This document shows positions 47,684 to 57,745 of a stretch of DNA of 64,000 bases, in pieces. A program made the translations under genes and the position numbers. The stretch is from positions 6,076,001 to 6,140,000 of the forward strand of contig WOAB01000583.1 of NCBI GenBank assembly GCA_027886185.1, written 5' to 3'. Below the pieces are notes generated by a model. It searched no databases. It was not told the origin of the DNA and saw nothing but the letters and a program-made list of their open reading frames with translations. The DNA is from Rheum nobile (Eukaryota > Streptophyta > Magnoliopsida > Caryophyllales > Polygonaceae). Within the stretch, counting starts at the first letter, position 1, and the number at the start of each line of letters is the position of its first letter.

Positions 47684-48230
47684 TGCTATGCTGAACACGT
47701 CAAAGAGCACACAGCACTCAAATTCAGAAGTAACTCACACCCTGTACATGCACAGATCACAAATCCGAACAGAGTCAGACACACATTTGAAAAACATGGC
47801 TAGGTCAAGAAGGAAAGGAAATGCATCAACCAGAATTTTAAGGAAATAAAGTGATAAACAATGAACTATCAAACACCGCAGCTAATTGCAATATTGTAAC
47901 CTCAAGAAGTTTAAAAGATATTGAAAGTAAAGAGAATGGAGAAGAAAGGTCTGGCGTTGCAACCAACCTGGGAGAAGAAGGGACAGCAGCTTAAGCAAAT
48001 AGATGTGCAACATATCTGCATATGGGCCGAAACAAAGGGCGAGTGCAGGCCTCAAACAAAGAGCAGCAGGCCCAACATGGAATTGAATAGCAGTATTTAA
48101 CATGTTTAGCCTTTTCATTTTAGGAGCTGGTCCATTTAACCATTAAAATATTTTATCTTTTTTATTTTAAAGGTTTAAAAGTTAGCTTTCAATGCAGCAG
48201 AAAGCTAACTTTTAAATATATATTGATTGA

Positions 48231-49417
48231 TAGGAATAATGAACCGACACTAATAACTGAAAATGTAGGAATTACCTCAAACTTCGTAATCATTCATGGT
48301 ATTTTATCGTCTTTGTTTTACTGCCTATCTCGAATAACAACCTAACATCGATTATTACCCTTCACTCCATAATTGACAAAGATTTATTTCAATTTATTTA
48401 TTGTGGCATATTATCTTTCTCCTTTTAATTTAGGATTTGTTTGATGAGTGTATTTATAATTTTTTTTAGAATTTTTTTTTTCGAAATTAAAATTTTGGAT
48501 ATTACGGAGAATAAAGTAAGGAGTAAAAAAAATACTTTTTCAAATAAACTCTTCATAAAGAGTTGGTCAAACAAGGCTTTAGACATTATACATGTACATA
48601 CAAAGATTATATTAAAACCTATATATGCATGAATTAGGTAAATTTTTTTGGGAGGTGTTATTCTTCACACATAGAATTCTCTTCACACTTGTAAAATATC
48701 AAAACTACCCCTATAAAAGTATAAATTAACAATAGTGTGTTCAATTTTAAACCCTATCAAAATGAGTTTTTTTCTCTGTCTTTCCTTTAACGTCGGCAAA
48801 TTCACAAACAATCCATAAAGGGTTTGAAGCAAGTCCAAAACTACACCCAGAAGCACAAGTGATTATGGTGAATCTGGCAAGAGCATGATCTTGACTAAAA
48901 TTGAATAATAGACATAAAAAATTCACTAAAAAAAATCGGTTTGTTACAATTGATGCATCTAGATCTATTTCCAAGAAATCGATCCATAAAGTATGTAAAA
49001 TTTTTCATGTAATTTGTTATACCTAGTAATTTTCTCTGCCAATTTTCTTGTTTTGGGTTTCAGTGTGATTAGCCATAACCTCCATTGCTCAGAAACTATG
49101 TTGAGATTTTGAAGAAAAGAAATCTTTGTTAAATAAATTGCTACGGACTTTGGATCCAAAAATTCTGATGCAAAACATGTGCAGAGCACATTTGGCTATA
49201 GTTGTGCAACATAAGTAAAAAAGGCTTAAAGGGGGGGAAATGAAGGAAGAAAAAAATGAGGGTAAAAATGTCAACTAAATTCAATATGTGAAGATAAATA
49301 GGAAACAAAAGAACACTAGTTATGTTTTTTTTGGGTAATTGACATTTTTGCTAAAAGAACTTAGGTAATTGACATTTTTGCTAAAAAAATGGCTCTTTTT
49401 CCATTTTCCTTTCATGT
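48231..49417. other. AT-rich intergenic region
   Basis: Outside Helitron A. A stretch from about 48660 (TTCTTCACACATAGAATT) to about 49300 has weakly inverted TTCTTCACA/TGTGAAGAT words and may be an old MITE. No gene seen. Confidence 0.35.
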
Positions 49418-50358
49418 GTACTATGCAGGTTTTTATAATTAGTATGCAGCTTTTCAAATGTTAAAAATTATAAAAAATGACCCCCAATAGTATTGTATGT
49501 GCAATACACAAATACACATACGCGTTGGATGTACAAGCTATAGATGCATAGACATTACGTATGCACAAATCATAAAAGCATAGACAATGTACATGAGCAA
49601 AGCCAACATGCTCATCAACCCTGTCTAAGCAAACCAACAACTCATAGTAGGTTTTGACGTGCATGAGTTAAATCGGTTTATTTTAAATATATTCAAGTAA
49701 GTTATTTATCCCTTATTGTTCATACAACAATTACAAAATTATTAGGTTGGGTAAAAAATGACAGTCATTATTAACCCTAATATCGTATGAAGATTATAGG
49801 TTATAATAGACTGAATGATAAAAGTGATATATGCCTTTATTTATTCTCAATCACATAAACCCTAATATCACAACAAAATTTAGAAATCGAGTTTTAACTC
49901 ACTCTTCAAATCTTTATGTTTTTAAAGTGTCATGGGAAACAATGTCAAGCGATAGTGATAGAAACATGGTGGATGAGTTACGTAGTATACATCACATGGT
50001 ATGTTTCGATATGAAAATATGAATGTCAAGTATTTATTGGTTTAATCACTTCGAATGAAGCGGTAAAAAGCTCGTATGCTTGATCTAAGGGTATTTGAAA
50101 AGCATGTTCACATGTGTTGTGTATATTGGTTTTGGACATCAAGCGTGTCAGTGCATGTTGGTTTTGCACATCACGTGTGTCCGTGTATGTTGGTTTTACA
50201 CATCAAGTCCGTTTGTGCATGTTCAACATGTACATCAAACTTGTCTGTACGAGAGCGTGGAGACGAGAAAACTCTGAAGAGATAATAAGTTTCGGATCAG
50301 TTTTATAATTTTTAATAAAATAAAAGTTGTATACTAATAAAAAAAACCTACATAGTCC
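49418..50358. mobile_element. Long-TIR non-autonomous element with motif arrays
   Basis: The left end (GTACTATGCAGGTTTTTATA, then ATTAGTATGCAGCTTTT and TTAAAAATTATAAAA) matches the reverse of the right end (GGACTATGTAGGTTTTTTTT, then ATTAGTATACAACTTTT). Each TIR is about 60 bp. The interior has clusters of ATGCATAGAC/GTACATG words on the left and a tandem array at 50120-50235. No transposase. Confidence 0.6.
50120..50235 (+). repeat. Tandem array of GCATGTTGGTTTTGCACATCA
   Basis: Three to four imperfect units of about 34 bp (TGTTGGTTTT, then ACATCA, then GTGTCNGTG). Confidence 0.75.
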
Positions 50359-50379
50359 TTTTTGGGGAATAGACAAGAT

Positions 50380-51485
50380 GAAGGCGGAATTTATAATTGA
50401 ATTTGGGGATGGAACGCTACTCCGCTACCACCCTCTCCCAAACATTGTCTGCTCCCTTGTCGAAAGGGCAGTCCACCAAATCCACCAAACCCTAGCTACC
50501 TCCTCCCTCTCTTCTCTCTCCCGCTTTCTGATGACGGCCGCCTGTCGGTCGCATGTCGCCGGTAAGCTTCTATTTTCCTTCACTCCGGTAAGCCGTACAT
50601 TCACTCTTCCACCCCCTTTTGAATGCCGTTTGACCGGTTTATTTGCGAGATTCATCCGATTAGTGATTATTGTACCTGCGACTTTTTCTTTTGGCGAATC
50701 ACGTCAACCATTGTCCTGTTGATCCTCTTTTATCAAATTTCTATGTTGATCTTTGCGGTGATTTTTGCTGTGAGGCTTAAATTGACATTGTTATGCAATT
50801 TTCAATCCAATGCTGTGACTTGCTTTGGGTGACGATTGACTTTTAGATTGGGTGTTGGTTGAGTTTCTGATTGGTTTGAATAATTTGTCGGCTGGAGGGA
50901 TGTATATTGCAATTTCCTTAACTGTTCGCATCGGGTCAAATTGACATGTGTTTCGTAATTTACAATACTTTCCTCTTATAGCTAATTCTGGCTGTTGGCG
51001 AAGTTGATGGAGGCCAAATACTTTAGGGTGATTTTTTTTTTGTTTGGAAAAAAGAACTCGGTTTATAACAAAGTAACGGATTTGAAAAACTGGCTACTTG
51101 TGCTAGCATCTTGAGGTTTCAAGAAGCATTAGAGAGAGAATTTAATAATTCACATGGAGATAGAATTCAGTTGATGTAACTAATTTTTGTTCATTTGAGA
51201 ATCAACTGCGGATGCTCTGATTCTTTTTGTCCATATATGGTTTCTTCCTCTATTACTTCGCTTTAATATCTGATCCTCTTCCTTTAATCACTTATCAGGT
51301 GTTGTGAATCATTCAATTGAACGTGGTTTATTTGTTCAAGAAATGATTCTATTGGTAACATTATCATGTGAATAACTTGGTGATTGATTCATCTTCTTCA
51401 GCATTGGGTCATGGTTCTGGAATGGTTTGCATTCATGTTTGAGCAGATGACACACTGTTTATAAGCTTTTGGAGAAATTGTCCAA
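50380..51485 (+). promoter_or_regulatory. 5' leader of the F-box/kelch gene with a UTR intron
   Basis: A CT-rich leader ends at 50561 with donor GGTAAGC. An intron of about 840 bp (50562-51401) ends TTCTTCAG. The start codon is at 51486. A small upstream ORF (from 50379) lies in the leader. Transcript limits are inferred. Confidence 0.5.
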
Positions 51486-53234
51486 ATGCTTCCTGATAGA
51501 CATTCTGGGGAAGATGTCCTAGCTCAAGATGTCGAGGCTCAGGGTGTCACAGCATGCCTTGCTAGAAGTGTCAGTCAGAAGTCGAGGAAAAAAAATCAGA
51601 AGAATGGAGGAGATGATGAAGAGACAGGAAAGGGGTTTTCTTTGAGGTGTCTTAATTTGTATGGTAGGGGCTTTGGTTGCAAAGTAGGAGCCGACACAGG
51701 AGATGAATTCGGGGATCCAAACAGCTGGAGGTCAAGTGCCTCTGAAGAAGGGAGGGTATACAAGTCTATGTGTGGATCTGAAGAAATCAGTATGGACTGC
51801 TTCTCATACACAAGGAAGGACAGGTCCAGAAAGAGAAATAATGGAAAGGATCCAGAACCTGACAATGTGGAGAGACATGGCAAGGTTAATCCTTCCCTCC
51901 CAGATGATATTATAGAAATGTGCTTGATGAGGCTACCCCTGACAAGTCTTATGAATGCACGACTTGTCTGCAAAAAATGGAGACAGCTAACTACAACCCC
52001 TAGATTTATTCAGATGAGAATAGAAAGTTCATATCAGACTCCATGGTTGTTTATGTTTGGTGCTGTGAAAGATGGCTATTGCTCTGGGGAAATTCATGCA
52101 TTCGATATAGCTCTTAATCAATGGCATAGACTGGCTGCTGAGTTTCTGAAAGGGAGGTTTCTCTTCTCTGTTGCTGGTATATGGGATGAAATTTATATTG
52201 TTGGAGGGTGCACCAGTTTGAGTAATTACGGGAAGGTGGATAGAAGTGCATTCAAAACACACAAAAGTGTGTTGGTGTTCAACCCTGGGAGCAAAACATG
52301 GCGCAGAGCAGCATCAATGAAGTATTCTAGATCATCTCCCATTCTTGGAATTTCAGAGGTCAGTGCTGATTTCTCTGTTGTTCACTCTCAGCAAGGTCAA
52401 CCAGATAGACGCTTTTTTAGGTCCCGGTTAGGTGGGGCGTCAGAAGTGTACGAGGATCCTCACAGACTATCTGTCAGACGACATATGAGAAATGAGATTG
52501 ATGAAACCGAGGGCATCTTGACGTCCTTCAGGAAGCAATGCAGATCTACAAGACAAAAAAACGATGATAGTATTAACTACAGGGATTCTAGAAGATTCGT
52601 GTTAATTGCTGTGGGTGGGCATGGATCCTGGGATGAACCTCTTGATGCAGGAGAAATCTATGACTCTGCATCAAACAAATGGACCGAAATCCAGAAGCTG
52701 TCAGCAGATTTCGGCATTGTTTGCTGTGGAGTCATTTGTAAAGGAACGTTCTTCGTTTACTCAGAGACCGATAGGCTTGCTGGATATGACATCGAAAGGG
52801 GATACTGGGTCAGAATTCAAACCTCTCCTCCGCCTCCACGTATCCATGGCTATTACCCACAATTGGTTTCAGGTAATGGCAGGCTATTCATGCTTTCGGT
52901 TTCTTGGTGTGAAAGTGAAGGCCAAATAGGCAGGAGAAACAAAGCCATCCGAAAAATGTGGGAGCTAGACCTCGGCCATCTTACTTGGGCCGAGGTTTCT
53001 ACCCATCCTGATGCCCCAATGGATTGGAATGCTGTGTTTGTTGCTGAGAAGAGTTTGTTGTTTGGAGTGGAGATGTTCAAAATATTTGGTCAGGTTTTGG
53101 ACTTCTTCACTGTGTGTGATTTGTCTGACAAGGACAAGGCGATAAGCTGGAGACACATCTCCAAAAAAAGGGTGGCTAATGATCTGGATGCTTCTTCTTG
53201 CATGACTAAAACAATGGCCGTGCTCTATCTGTGA
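51486..53234 (+). CDS. F-box/kelch-repeat protein (At5g42350/At5g42360-like)
   Basis: One uninterrupted coding exon of 582 residues. The N-terminus is conserved and basic/acidic (SQKSRKKNQKN, LRCLNLYGRGFGCKVGAD). The F-box is at about 137-178 (LPDDIIEMCLMRLPLTSLMN, then VCKKWRQL). Kelch-type blades follow (about 190-570), for example DEIYIVGGC and AVGGHGSWDEPLDAGEIYDS, then the family-typical GVEMFKIFGQVLDFFTVCDL near the end. F-box proteins dock to SKP1 in SCF ubiquitin ligases and the kelch propeller would bind the target. Substrate unknown. Close in length and sequence, as I recall, to Arabidopsis At5g42350/At5g42360. Frame and ends are intact, so probably functional. Confidence 0.93.
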   Translation: MLPDRHSGEDVLAQDVEAQGVTACLARSVSQKSRKKNQKNGGDDEETGKGFSLRCLNLYGRGFGCKVGADTGDEFGDPNSWRSSASEEGRVYKSMCGSEEISMDCFSYTRKDRSRKRNNGKDPEPDNVERHGKVNPSLPDDIIEMCLMRLPLTSLMNARLVCKKWRQLTTTPRFIQMRIESSYQTPWLFMFGAVKDGYCSGEIHAFDIALNQWHRLAAEFLKGRFLFSVAGIWDEIYIVGGCTSLSNYGKVDRSAFKTHKSVLVFNPGSKTWRRAASMKYSRSSPILGISEVSADFSVVHSQQGQPDRRFFRSRLGGASEVYEDPHRLSVRRHMRNEIDETEGILTSFRKQCRSTRQKNDDSINYRDSRRFVLIAVGGHGSWDEPLDAGEIYDSASNKWTEIQKLSADFGIVCCGVICKGTFFVYSETDRLAGYDIERGYWVRIQTSPPPPRIHGYYPQLVSGNGRLFMLSVSWCESEGQIGRRNKAIRKMWELDLGHLTWAEVSTHPDAPMDWNAVFVAEKSLLFGVEMFKIFGQVLDFFTVCDLSDKDKAISWRHISKKRVANDLDASSCMTKTMAVLYL

Positions 53235-53591
53235 TATTTTTAGCAAATCATTTATGAAACTTTCGGTGTTGTAAATGTAAATTTATCTATTTGATTATTC
53301 TCTTCCAAGTTTGTCCCCTCTTCCTTTTATGGCAAAGGTATGTCATTAAATACGTTATGTGCTGTTCGTTCAAATGGTCACACAATTCCGTTTCATTTTT
53401 AGTTTCTTCCCCACTTCGATTGTGATGTATGAGTACGAGTCCGACCAGATCGAGCTTGGCCATACCCGACGAGATCTGGCAAATTCAGAGGTAATTAATT
53501 AGAAGTATCACTCAGTACAACTATGCTATGTTAGGTTCTGTTTTAATGGAAAAGAAACTACCTTATAAGAGGATGAAGAATGGTATAATGA

Positions 53592-53850
53592 GTTTTTTTT
53601 TTTTTTTTTTTTGATGACAGGAACCCACCACTTGCAGGGTGATAAACCCCGGACTCGTGACTTAGCCGGTAAAGGCCACGAACCAGGTAAACCGGCTAGC
53701 GTCAATTGGCTCGACCTAATAGCAAGGAGTATGATAAACCTTGGGAATTAACCCAAAGGAAGGAGGGCCGACAGGAATCGAACCCGGAACCTACCCATAT
53801 CCCTCCATGCCCCTTACCACCAGGCCACCACCGAAGTGGCTTTGGAGGGC
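53592..53850 (-). mobile_element. tRNA-derived SINE
   Basis: On the minus strand: box A-like TGGCCTGGTGG (53827-53817), box B GGTTCGATTCC (53784-53774), and a poly-A tail seen as 20 T at 53593-53612. The box spacing of about 33 bp suits a Pol III promoter. The 5' limit is approximate and target duplications were not securely identified. Confidence 0.82.
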
Positions 53851-54247
53851 TGTGTCCAGACTCCGGTGGATAAATGAATATTTGCAAATCTGAATAAGGG
53901 GTTTGATGATTTTAATCGCCTCAATGTATAGGCACTCGATCACATGAGAAGAGTATAAAATGAGAATAAACCTTCATTTTTTGTCCCGGCGTTGATCGGT
54001 CACTGTTTTTTTTTCAGATCATTTTTTGCCCAAAATTTTCTTTACTCCGAGCCAAAAAAAATTATGCGCATCCAGTGCACAAGTTATGTACATTCACGCC
54101 GTCGGTAACCGGTCAACGTTTTTTTTTCCGGGCAACTTTTTGTATAGCCGATGTTTTTCCTCTCCGGGCCAAATTTTTTATATACATTTATGCCAACTTG
54201 CATGTACAAACACGATATATGCACACCTAGAACAAATTAGATGCACA

Positions 54248-54645
54248 CTAGAGTAATTCATGTTCCAAGCACGGGTTTTTTGGTTATATATGTTGAATAA
54301 AAATATTAATAATTATTAAAATTAGTCTATGTATTAAAAAAATAGATCTAGATAATATTGATATTAAAATCATATTCAGATCATAATTTTGTATCTCAAT
54401 CATTGATATAATTAATTAGGAAATTTTGGATTTGTATATAATTATAAAATTTTGGATTTGTAATCTTTGTGATTAACTTGTAATCTTTGTGCTTGATTTG
54501 TATTTAAATTAGAAAAAAAATAGTGATAGGTTTATGATAAAATTTTATTTAAAAAAAGTGAAAAACAGAAAATGTCATGTGACAGTTTTAAGGAGGGAGT
54601 GTTATGTGGCGTAATTAGGTTCTTGTTTAGTATATATATAGTGGA
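54248..54645 (-). mobile_element. Small non-autonomous Helitron (398 bp)
   Basis: CTAG at 54248-54251 after A, a decayed hairpin (remaining arm AAGCACGGG at 54267-54275), and a 5' end TCCACTATATATATAC on the minus strand with T outside. The interior resembles the remnant at 331-3307. Confidence 0.65.
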
Positions 54646-54651
54646 TTCAAG

Positions 54652-55042
54652 TAGGGTTGTTCATCAATCCAAAACCAAAACCGAATTTCGGATCTTAGTG
54701 GACCGAAAATCGAACCGAACATATTCGGTTCGGTTTTATTCGGTTCGGTTATAAACCGAAAATTTTGAAATTAAGTTAATTTAGGTTACTGAAATCGTTG
54801 TAGTGAACTAAATTGAATTAGACCGAACTGAATTTGGGCCGAATTGAACCGAACTGGACCGAACCAAATAAGGGTTTACTAATTTATGTAGAAATCTAGG
54901 GAGTATTTTCATTTTTAAAAATAATCGGTTCTCATCGAAATGAAAGCCGATTATTGTTTTCATGTAGATCGAAAAACGAACCGAATATAATCGGTTTAAA
55001 TTTGGTCCAAAAAATGAAAACCAAACCGGATGAACAACCCTA
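54652..55042. mobile_element. hAT-like MITE, 8-bp TSD
   Basis: Inverted ends TAGGGTTGTTCATC and GATGAACAACCCTA are exact over 14 bp. Flanks GATTCAAG (54644-54651) and AATTCAAG (55043-55050) match at 7 of 8. The interior is rich in CCGAAC/GGTTCGG words. A related right end lies at about 58080-58180. Confidence 0.82.
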
Positions 55043-55760
55043 AATTCAAGTCATTATTTATGCTCATACACACAAAACGTATGCACTTCACAAGTAATGC
55101 ACACATTTTAAAACTCTTGCATATTTTTATTTGAAAAATGTATGCACACACAATATAATTTAGATGCACATTACAATTCACTATCTATGCACACATCAAG
55201 GGGAAAATATGCACATTTCATCTTAGACATGCGCGTGGAAAATAATTTGCCCGAAAATAAATAAATAAAAATTGGTCGGTTCAAATTTCTGCACATATGG
55301 GTCAATATTTATGCACACACATGCCAAAACATGTACACATTTCATCTTAGATGTGCGCACAATAAAAATGCATAGGAAAAAAACTATTATATCAAAACTT
55401 GTACACATACGGGTCAATATCTATGCACACACGAGCCAAAACATATGCACATTCATTACAGGTGCACGCGAAAAAACTGGTATGAAAAAACGTGCGCACA
55501 TACGGGTTAATATCTATGCACACATAGGCAAAAACATGTGCACATTCGATCTTAGGTGGGCGTGTGAAAAAAAGTTGGCCTCGGTAAAAAAATTGGTCTG
55601 TCAAAACGTGTGCACATACAGGTCAATACATATACACATCTAGACCAAAATATGTGCATATTCGATCTTAGGTGCGCGGGAAAAAAAAGTGGCCCACGAA
55701 TAAAAAAATTGTCCAAAAAAATAAAATTAGCCGGTCAACGTTGACGTTAACCGTCAGAGA

Positions 55761-56450
55761 CTTATTTGACCAAACCTTCTAAATATGGTTTACGAATAAG
55801 GTTATGTGCATGACACTTAACTTTTTAATGAAAATCTAATTATAACCCTTATTTTTTCCTCCATCTAAATACTATAACACATTTTCATGTTACATAATAA
55901 TAATCTTTTTCATATGATCCATTTTCCATGTAATTATTATTAAACTCTTTTTGAAAACATGATTATGGTGATATACTTTATTAGTATTCGTTAAAGAGTT
56001 TGAATGTTTGTTTTCCTTGGAAACCTAAACGATGGATTTAATAATACGGAGTATAAAAGGCGTGAGGGAGGTACCAAAGTGAGTAATTATCAACTCTTGA
56101 GTATTACTATCTTTAATCGGAATTAATTGATATTTTAGTTTATAAATTTGATTAATTTTATATGTTGTTTTGAAATTTTTAGATAATTAATTATAAGTGA
56201 GTTATGAAATTCATTATTAGATTTTTTTTAACTCTTCATTAATTGATTGAAGAGAGTTTTGATTATTTATTATATAAAAAAATTTAAATAAAATAAAAAT
56301 TTTAATGTACATAACATTTTTCATAATATTTATGCTCAAAACTAAAACGATACTTATTTTAGATCGACAAAATTATTAGTTACTACTAACAAGTACAAGA
56401 TTCAAACAATAAAAAAGTAAATCAACCACACTAAACTTACATGTAATCAA
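55761..56450. other. AT-rich spacer
   Basis: No gene, RNA or defined element seen. Confidence 0.5.
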
Positions 56451-56465
56451 AGTGTATTTGACATG

Positions 56466-57730
56466 CCAAATACATGAAAGGTAAGGCCTAATCAACATAT
56501 CGGCAACGCTACTTTGCGCCTTGCACCGTGTCAGTGGCGCACGGTGCAGCAGCCGGCCGGCGGCCGGCGCCGGCGGTGGGTGCCGACGGAATTCGCGTGT
56601 TTTAGGCGCTGCGTGGAGGGAGTTCGATCTGGCGCCGCCGCGCGGTGGTGATACCGGGAGTTCGATCTCATGGGTGATGGTTTTAGGGTTTATGGTAGAA
56701 TATTCGGTGGATTTCAATCAAAATTATTATTGCGTCCGTGAATGAATTATTTTCGGTGGATTTCAATCACAATTTTTCGGTGAATTTTAAGAACTCGACC
56801 CGAACCTGACTCGATATTCTTTAAGACTCGATATATATTTAAAATTCAATATTTTTTAAATATCGAAAAAAAAACCCGACTCGACCTAAACCCGACCCGA
56901 ACTCAACCCGAAAATTTGTACGACTCGATCGATCCACCGTCGGCCACCTCCGACATTCACCGCCGCCATCCACCGCCGGCACACACCGCCGTCACTCACC
57001 GCCGCGCGGCACCCACTTCCGCGCGCCTGCAGGTGTGTGTCAGGCACTGTGGCCCGGTGCAAATAGTATCCAAGAAAAGGAACCCTAAACTTTTGTGGCC
57101 CATGGCCGCTCCCCCCCCCCCTACCAGGAATTGAAGAACCCACCGGCACCCGCGCCGCCTCACCGGCACCCGCGCCTCACCGGCACCCGTCGACTCCCTC
57201 AACACCGCGATGCTTCTCTCTGCTTCACTTTTGTCGGGAAGACGTCGACGACTCCCCTCCCGCCTCCTTCTCAAGCCTGCCCTCCTCTTGTTTGGGATTT
57301 CGTTTCCTCATAATTTGGATTCGAAATTTTGATTACAGTGGTGTGTTTGGGGGTGAGAAGGAGGAGGGAAAAATAAGTGGTTTTGGATCGGGTTTGTTTG
57401 AGCCCTCAGACTCTTTCCTTTTTTTGTTTTTGTCCCGTTTTTTTTTTCGGTTCTGCTGAGAGACACTCTTTGGATGATGAAGCTTGCCTAGATGATGAAT
57501 CGAGTTGTAGTTCTGGCATGGTAGAGGATGACCATCCTTCCGGCGGCACAACAGTTGTTTGTGCTTTACTCACCTCATTTCTAGGTTGTTTTGCTTTATC
57601 ATGCTTTAGTTTGTTTCGTTTGTTTTTGCTTCTCTTGATCGTTGTTGTATTGCCGGTTAGTCCGATTGTCAGTTTCTGACCTCTCGAAGTTGTTCACTTC
57701 GAATTCTTACTTTATCAAAAAAAAAAAAAA
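56466..57730 (+). mobile_element. Retroposed insert with poly-A tail and 15-bp TSD
   Basis: Flanked by AGTGTATTTGACATG (56451-56465) and AGTATATTTGACATG (57731-57745), 14 of 15 identical. It ends in TTTATC plus an A run (about 57717-57730). These are marks of LINE-driven retroposition. GC-rich 5' part (56520-56660, 56930-57210). A frame at 57377-57679 has an acidic start (SLDDEACLDDESSCSSGMVE) and a strongly hydrophobic end, with no family recognised. It could be a processed transcript or a LINE/SINE 3' end. Confidence 0.68.
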
Positions 57731-57745
57731 AGTATATTTGACATG

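Larger units (their letters stand above)
38898..48226 (-). mobile_element. Inner Helitron (B), 9.3 kb multi-gene carrier
   Basis: The 3' end on the minus strand is hairpin GCCCGTGCGAAGCACGGGC (38910-38928), eight bases, then CTAG (38898-38901). The 5' end is TCAATATATATTTAAAAG at 48226 reading left. The outside bases are A (38897) and T (48227), as required. Cargo in order along the minus strand: PSF2 exons, EDR1-domain kinase exons (split by a CACTA end with a PP2A-A fragment), an enolase exon, and an opposite-strand acyl-activating enzyme exon, then a solo LTR. No RepHel coding was seen. Most fragments share the Helitron's orientation, as is usual for captured genes. Confidence 0.78.
35104..48230 (-). 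mobile_element. Outer Helitron (A), interrupted by inner Helitron B
   Basis: The 3' end, read on the minus strand, is a hairpin (GCACGG/CCGTGC arms at 35118-35132), then ten bases, then CTAG at 35104-35107, followed by T outside. The 5' end is TCAATATATATTTAAAAG on the minus strand, reconstituted from ...CTTTTAAATATATA (to 38897) plus TTGA (48227-48230). The next base is T, as expected for insertion between A and T. Its own DNA is about 3.8 kb. It carries a CPR5-like gene fragment and no Rep/helicase, so it is non-autonomous. Confidence 0.72.
53990..55760. mobile_element. Motif-array element (TATGCACA), broken by two later insertions
   Basis: The edges share inverted words (CCGGTCAACGTT near 54110 and 55730, poly-T/poly-A with TTGCCC/GGCCCA). 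Between them are dozens of ATGCACA/TGTGCAT words at 54060-54250 and 55040-55690. The Helitron at 54248 and the hAT at 54652 sit in its middle. Exact ends uncertain. Confidence 0.45.

Noticed and set aside
53774..53827. tRNA gene suggested by A and B boxes
   Set aside because: No cloverleaf, no plausible anticodon arm, and a long poly-A tail; it is a SINE.
57377..57679. Membrane protein gene of 100 codons
   Set aside because: No family match, low-complexity hydrophobic tail, and it sits in a retroposed poly-A insert.
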